A stretch of DNA of 64,000 nucleotides. Origin: Psychrobacillus sp042944905 (GTDB taxonomy: Bacteria; Bacillota; Bacilli; Bacillales_A; Planococcaceae). The notes under the pieces were generated by a model that was not told the origin of the DNA, did not search any database, and saw only the letters and a list, made by a program, of their open reading frames with translations. Every line of letters begins with the position of its first letter. The first letter of the stretch is position 1. Location of the stretch: positions 2,108,001-2,172,000 of the forward strand of contig NZ_CP168496.1 in the NCBI RefSeq assembly GCF_042944905.1. Direction: 5' to 3'. This document shows positions 59,993 to 64,000 of the stretch, in pieces. Position numbers and translations under genes: made by a program.

Positions 59993-61453
59993 TTATGCTT
60001 TTGTATAACGTAATACCGGATGACGAGCAGCTTTTGTTTCGTCTAAACGATTGATTACCGTTGTATGTGGTGCATTTTGAACGATTTCTGGATTTTCTTC
60101 TACTTCTTTTGCAATTTGGATCATTGCATCGCAGAAAGCATCCAAAGTTTCTTTGGACTCTGTTTCTGTCGGTTCAATCATCATACCTTCTTCTACATTC
60201 AATGGGAAATAGATTGTTGGTGGATGATAGCCAAAATCGAGCAGACGTTTCGCCATATCAAGTGTACGTACACCCAATTTCTTCTGACGACGACCACTTA
60301 ATACAAATTCATGCTTACAATGACGGTTATAAGGAAGATCAAAGTATTCTTCCAAACGTCTCATCATATAATTTGCATTCAATACTGCATATTCGGTTAC
60401 TGCTTTTAGACCATCTGGACCCATTGAACGAATATATGTATAAGCACGCACATTGATTCCAAAGTTTCCGTAGAATGGTTTTACACGACCAATCGTTTGT
60501 GGACGATTGTAATCGAATGTATATTTTTCATCCTCTTTTACAAGCACTGGACTTGGTAAGAATGGAATTAGGTCAGCCTTCACTCCTACTGGACCTGAAC
60601 CTGGACCACCACCCCCATGTGGACCTGTAAATGTTTTATGCAAATTCAAGTGAACACAGTCAAATCCCATGTCCCCTGGACGAGCTTTTGACATAACAGC
60701 GTTTAAGTTAGCTCCGTCATAGTATAATTTACCACCAACACCGTGGATGATTTCAGCTAATTCTAGAATGCTTTCTTCAAAAAGACCTAAGGTATTTGGA
60801 TTTGTGAGCATTAGGGCTGCTGTATCTGGACCGGCTACGCGACGTAAATCTTCTAAATCTACTAAACCATTATCATCTGATTTCACCGTAATAGTTTCAA
60901 AACCTGCGACTGTTGCAGATGCCGGATTCGTTCCATGTGCTGAATCAGGTACAATTACTTTCGTGCGGTGAGTATCCCCATTTGCTTCATGGAATGCACG
61001 AATCATCATAAGAGCTGTCCATTCACCATGCGCACCAGCGGCCGGTTGTAGCGTCACTTCGTCCATACCTGTAATTTCGATTAAATGTTCTTGAAGATCA
61101 TACATTAACTCCATTGCACCTTGTACAGAAGATTCGTCTTGTAATGGGTGAATATTAGCGAATCCTGGGAAGCGCGCAACTGATTCATTTATTTTTGGAT
61201 TGTATTTCATCGTACAAGAACCTAGTGGATAAAATCCAGTATCCACACCGTGGTTACGGTTAGAAAGTGCTGTATAGTGACGCATAATATCTAACTCAGA
61301 TACCTCTGGTAATTCCGCTTCTTCCTTGCGAACAATACTAGCAGGAAATAAGGAAGATAAATCTATTTCTGGCACATCTAATTCGGGTAGGTTATAACCT
61401 ACACGACCTTCTTTCGTAATTTCAAAAATTAGTGGTTGATTATCTTTATGCAT
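59993..61453 (-). CDS. gcvPB: glycine dehydrogenase (decarboxylating) subunit 2
   Basis: 486 residues from ATG 61453 (GGGGG six bases upstream). PLP-binding Lys273 in NLHKTFTGPHG, GSCTMKYNPKINE at 78-90 and the glycine-rich GGGGPGSGPVG after the lysine. With GcvPA it forms the P protein that decarboxylates glycine onto lipoyl-GcvH. Its start overlaps gcvPA by 8 bp. Confidence 0.96.
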   Translation of the reverse strand: MHKDNQPLIFEITKEGRVGYNLPELDVPEIDLSSLFPASIVRKEEAELPEVSELDIMRHYTALSNRNHGVDTGFYPLGSCTMKYNPKINESVARFPGFANIHPLQDESSVQGAMELMYDLQEHLIEITGMDEVTLQPAAGAHGEWTALMMIRAFHEANGDTHRTKVIVPDSAHGTNPASATVAGFETITVKSDDNGLVDLEDLRRVAGPDTAALMLTNPNTLGLFEESILELAEIIHGVGGKLYYDGANLNAVMSKARPGDMGFDCVHLNLHKTFTGPHGGGGPGSGPVGVKADLIPFLPSPVLVKEDEKYTFDYNRPQTIGRVKPFYGNFGINVRAYTYIRSMGPDGLKAVTEYAVLNANYMMRRLEEYFDLPYNRHCKHEFVLSGRRQKKLGVRTLDMAKRLLDFGYHPPTIYFPLNVEEGMMIEPTETESKETLDAFCDAMIQIAKEVEENPEIVQNAPHTTVINRLDETKAARHPVLRYTKA

Positions 61454-62792
61454 AAATAGCCCCCATTTCTTGCACGAGTGCATCTATCTCTTCTTTTGTA
61501 CGTTGTTCCGTTACAGCGATTAACACATGGTTTTTAAGATCTGAATTGACGCGGCCTAAATCAAATCCACCGATAATTCCTTTTTCCAATAGTGATTTGT
61601 TTGCATCTACAACGGAGCCATTCACTTTTACAACGATTTCATTGAAATGTGCACCTTGGAAAGGAATGATAAAACCAGCTTTTTCAAATGCTTGTTTTGC
61701 ATAGTGTGTCTTAGTAATATTTTGAATAGCCATTTCTTTCACGCCTTTTTTCCCTAGTGCAGTCATTGCTACGGAAGCAGCAAGCGCATTTAATGCTTGG
61801 TTAGAACAAATGTTAGAGGTTGCTTTATCGCGACGAATATGTTGTTCACGAGCTTGTAACGTTAATACAAATCCGCGACGACCTTCTTCATCTGTTGTTT
61901 CACCAATTAGTCGACCAGGTACTTTACGCATTAATTTAGATGTTACTGCAAAGAAACCGCAGTGAGGTCCACCGAATGCTTCAGAAATTCCAAAAGGTTG
62001 CGCGTCTCCAACTGTAATATCTGCTCCAAATTTACCAGGAGGAGTTAATGCTCCAAGCGCAAGTGGATTTGCAGAAACAACGAATAATGCTTTTTGTTCA
62101 TGTGTTAGTTGTTCGACTCTCGCTAAATCTTCAATTTGACCAAAGAAGTTTGGATATTGGACTATTACTGCAGCAGTCTCTTCATCTACAAGTTCTTCTA
62201 GTTTTGCTAAATCCGTTACACCATCATTTGTAGGGATCGAAACAACGTTCACATTTTGACCTTTTGCATACATTTTGACAACATCAATATATTCCGGATG
62301 AACCGCTTCAGAAACTAATAATTTTTTTCTTTTTGTATGTCCTGCTGCTAAATTTCCTGCTTCTGCTAAAGCAGTTCCACCGTCATACATAGACGAGTTC
62401 GCAAGATCCATTCCAGTTAATTCACAAATCATCGTTTGAAATTCAAAAATAGCTTGAAGCTCTCCTTGTGAGATTTCTGGTTGATACGGCGTATATGCTG
62501 TATAAAATTCAGATCTAGATATAACATGATCTACAATGATTGGCTTAAAATGATCATACACACCAGCACCTAAAAATGATGCGTATTTTTTGCTATCCGC
62601 ATTTTTATCCGCTAGAACAGATAATTCTTTCAATAAAGCTGACTCCGCTTTCGCAGGTTTAATATTATATTCCCCTTTAAATCGTACTTTCTCAGGGATA
62701 TCTGCAAACAATTCATCAACGGAAGAAATGCCGATTACATCTAACATTTCCTTTTGATCTTGTTCAGTCATTGGTAGATAACGATGCTTCAT
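61446..62792 (-). CDS. gcvPA: glycine dehydrogenase (decarboxylating) subunit 1
   Basis: 448 residues from ATG 62792 (a TTG precedes it). RYLPMTEQDQKEML at the N-terminus, YTPYQPEISQGELQAIFEFQ and SMYDGGTALAEA are hallmark segments. Not lysine-bearing itself; completes the P-protein active site. Second gene of gcvT-gcvPA-gcvPB. Confidence 0.96.
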   Translation of the reverse strand: MKHRYLPMTEQDQKEMLDVIGISSVDELFADIPEKVRFKGEYNIKPAKAESALLKELSVLADKNADSKKYASFLGAGVYDHFKPIIVDHVISRSEFYTAYTPYQPEISQGELQAIFEFQTMICELTGMDLANSSMYDGGTALAEAGNLAAGHTKRKKLLVSEAVHPEYIDVVKMYAKGQNVNVVSIPTNDGVTDLAKLEELVDEETAAVIVQYPNFFGQIEDLARVEQLTHEQKALFVVSANPLALGALTPPGKFGADITVGDAQPFGISEAFGGPHCGFFAVTSKLMRKVPGRLIGETTDEEGRRGFVLTLQAREQHIRRDKATSNICSNQALNALAASVAMTALGKKGVKEMAIQNITKTHYAKQAFEKAGFIIPFQGAHFNEIVVKVNGSVVDANKSLLEKGIIGGFDLGRVNSDLKNHVLIAVTEQRTKEEIDALVQEMGAIYA

Positions 62793-62815
62793 CAATGGAC
62801 AACCTCTTTCTGCAA

Positions 62816-63919
62816 TTATTTTTGTCTTTTATAAAATGGCGTGGCTACAGTAACAGCTTTCAGACGTTTATTTCTAATTTCAACTTCTAACTCTTGACCG
62901 AGTTCTGCAAATGTTGCGTCAATTAATACCAGACCAATATTTTTTTTCAGTGTAGGCGACTGTGTACCTGTCGTAACAATTCCTATTTGCTTTTCACCAA
63001 CGAACACTGGATATCCAGTACGTGGAATACCTTTGTCAATCATTTCAATTCCAACACTTTTTCGAGGAGTACCATTTTCTTTTTGATTAGCCAATACAGA
63101 TTTACCATTGAAATCTTGTTCTTTTTTAAGTTTTACTACGAATCCTAAACCTGCTTCGAGAGGAGAAATGTCTTTGGATAACTCTTGTCCGTATAAAGGA
63201 AGGCAAGCTTCAAAACGTAATGTATCACGTGCTCCAAGTCCACAAGGAAGAAGTCCATCTTCTTTTCCTGCTTTATGGATACTGCTCCATATGTCCGAAA
63301 CATTATTGCTTGCTGTATAAATTTCAAATCCATCTTCACCAGTGTAACCAGTACGAGAGATCAGAACTGTTTTTCCAGCTACTTCGATATTATCCACAAA
63401 ACGGAAGAATCCAATTTCATCAAGATTTTTAGAAGTTAGTTTTTGTAAAATGCTTTGTGCTAACGGCCCCTGCAATGCAAGTAGACCATATTCATCCGAT
63501 TTATTAACTAGTTCAACATCATCAGTTGCATTTTGTTTCATCCATTCAAAATCTTTTTCAATATTGGATGCATTCACTACTAATAAATAGTTGTTTTCTT
63601 CTTTTTTATAAACTAATAAATCATCCACAATGCCGCCATCTTCATAACACATTGCAGTATACTGTGCTTGACCACTCACTAATTTGGAGACATCATTCGT
63701 TATCAATTTTTGTAGAAATGCTTCAGCTTTTGAACCTGTAACCGTTATTTCTCCCATATGAGAAACATCAAACAATCCTGCTTTTGTTCTTACTGCTTCG
63801 TGTTCTTCTTTAATACTAGAAAATTGCACAGGTAATTCCCAGCCACCAAAATCGATTGTTTTTCCTCCATAAGTTGCATAGTCATTAAATAGAGGTGTAC
63901 GTTTCAACTGTTCCGACAA
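62816..63919 (-). CDS. gcvT: aminomethyltransferase (glycine cleavage T protein)
   Basis: 367 residues from TTG 63919, which follows AAGGGGGAG by seven bases; reading on to ATG 63946 would cover that site. TPLFNDYATYGGKTIDFGGW, FDVSHMGEI and the folate-binding Asp in ITNDVSKL are present. Transfers the aminomethyl carbon to THF. First gene of the operon, directly after the glycine riboswitch. Confidence 0.96.
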   Translation of the reverse strand: MSEQLKRTPLFNDYATYGGKTIDFGGWELPVQFSSIKEEHEAVRTKAGLFDVSHMGEITVTGSKAEAFLQKLITNDVSKLVSGQAQYTAMCYEDGGIVDDLLVYKKEENNYLLVVNASNIEKDFEWMKQNATDDVELVNKSDEYGLLALQGPLAQSILQKLTSKNLDEIGFFRFVDNIEVAGKTVLISRTGYTGEDGFEIYTASNNVSDIWSSIHKAGKEDGLLPCGLGARDTLRFEACLPLYGQELSKDISPLEAGLGFVVKLKKEQDFNGKSVLANQKENGTPRKSVGIEMIDKGIPRTGYPVFVGEKQIGIVTTGTQSPTLKKNIGLVLIDATFAELGQELEVEIRNKRLKAVTVATPFYKRQK

Positions 63920-63950
63920 AAAAATCTCCCCCTTTTGAATTTTCACACAA

Positions 63951-63996
63951 AAAAGGACAGAAAAACCCCTTTTTAAAAACAGGGGTTCTCTGTCCT
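63951..63996 (-). terminator. riboswitch-controlled terminator upstream of gcvT
   Basis: Nested stem: AGGACAG (minus) with CTGTCCT, and inner AACCCCT with AGGGGTT, followed by six T. The left arm shares the GGACAGAG end of the glycine aptamer, so aptamer folding competes with it. Confidence 0.8.
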
Positions 63997-64000
63997 GGCA
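63988..64000 (-). promoter_or_regulatory. 3' end of a glycine riboswitch (cut by the window edge)
   Basis: Minus strand TGCCAGGACAGAG is the typical closing segment of a gcvT-type glycine aptamer (CAGG-n-GGACAGAG). The rest of the aptamer lies beyond 64000. Glycine binding would disrupt the terminator and turn on gcvT-gcvPA-gcvPB. Confidence 0.75.

Overview
The window is low-GC DNA from a spore-forming member of the Bacillales. Gene order matches the Bacillus subtilis yqh/yqi/spo0A chromosome segment, and protein sequences look like Planococcaceae/Caryophanaceae (a Psychrobacillus-like genus is my best guess, not proven). Nearly all genes lie on the minus strand. The window starts inside a methylmalonyl-CoA epimerase gene and ends inside a glycine riboswitch.

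Layout. 0-5.8 kb: cobalamin-dependent methylmalonyl-CoA pathway (mce, mutA, mutB, meaB) with bacilliredoxin brxB and a 31-residue Prli42 gene. 5.8-23.6 kb: accessory region. It holds a ZIP-like transporter, a KinB-like sensor kinase, a HicAB toxin-antitoxin pair, selO, a hidden TxpA/BsrG-like type I toxin-antitoxin locus, small secreted or membrane orphans, an operon of ECF sigma factor + PadR + SEDS-family protein, a PadR + tandem DUF2812 operon, and several decayed genes. 23.8-32 kb: branched-chain keto acid dehydrogenase cluster (bkdR, bcd, lpdV, bkdAA, bkdAB, bkdB) without ptb and buk. 32-45.9 kb: yqzF, yqiK, a FapA-family gene, then spo0A-spoIVB-recN-argR-tlyA-dxs-ispA-xseB-xseA-folD-nusB. 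47.4-53.5 kb: yqhY, accC, accB, a shortened spoIIIA operon and efp. 53.5-64 kb: papA, yqhR, B12-dependent ribonucleotide reductase nrdJ, lipM, rhodanese yqhL and the glycine cleavage operon gcvT-gcvPA-gcvPB.

How the genes fit together. The bkd enzymes turn branched-chain keto acids into acyl-CoA primers for branched fatty acids; accB/accC supply malonyl-CoA. Propionyl-CoA from valine and isoleucine would be drained through Mce and MutAB. MutAB and NrdJ both need adenosylcobalamin, and MeaB protects the mutase. Lipoate attachment (LipM) serves BkdB and the glycine cleavage system encoded beside it.

Most unusual points. (1) Intergenic tandem arrays have an exact 21-bp period but unrelated core words (12124-12249 and 23718-23822), with looser relatives at 47.1-47.4, 52.7 and 59.5 kb. 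(2) A family of three intergenic hairpins shares an apical sequence while the outer stem changes on both sides. (3) BkdR lacks the GAFTGA loop needed to work with sigma-54. (4) The spoIIIA operon lacks spoIIIAA and spoIIIAB, has a vestigial spoIIIAF and a shortened SpoIIIAG, and appears to start from a sigma-E-like promoter directly before spoIIIAC. (5) The SEDS protein in the sigma-PadR operon has Asn where RodA/FtsW carry their essential Asp.
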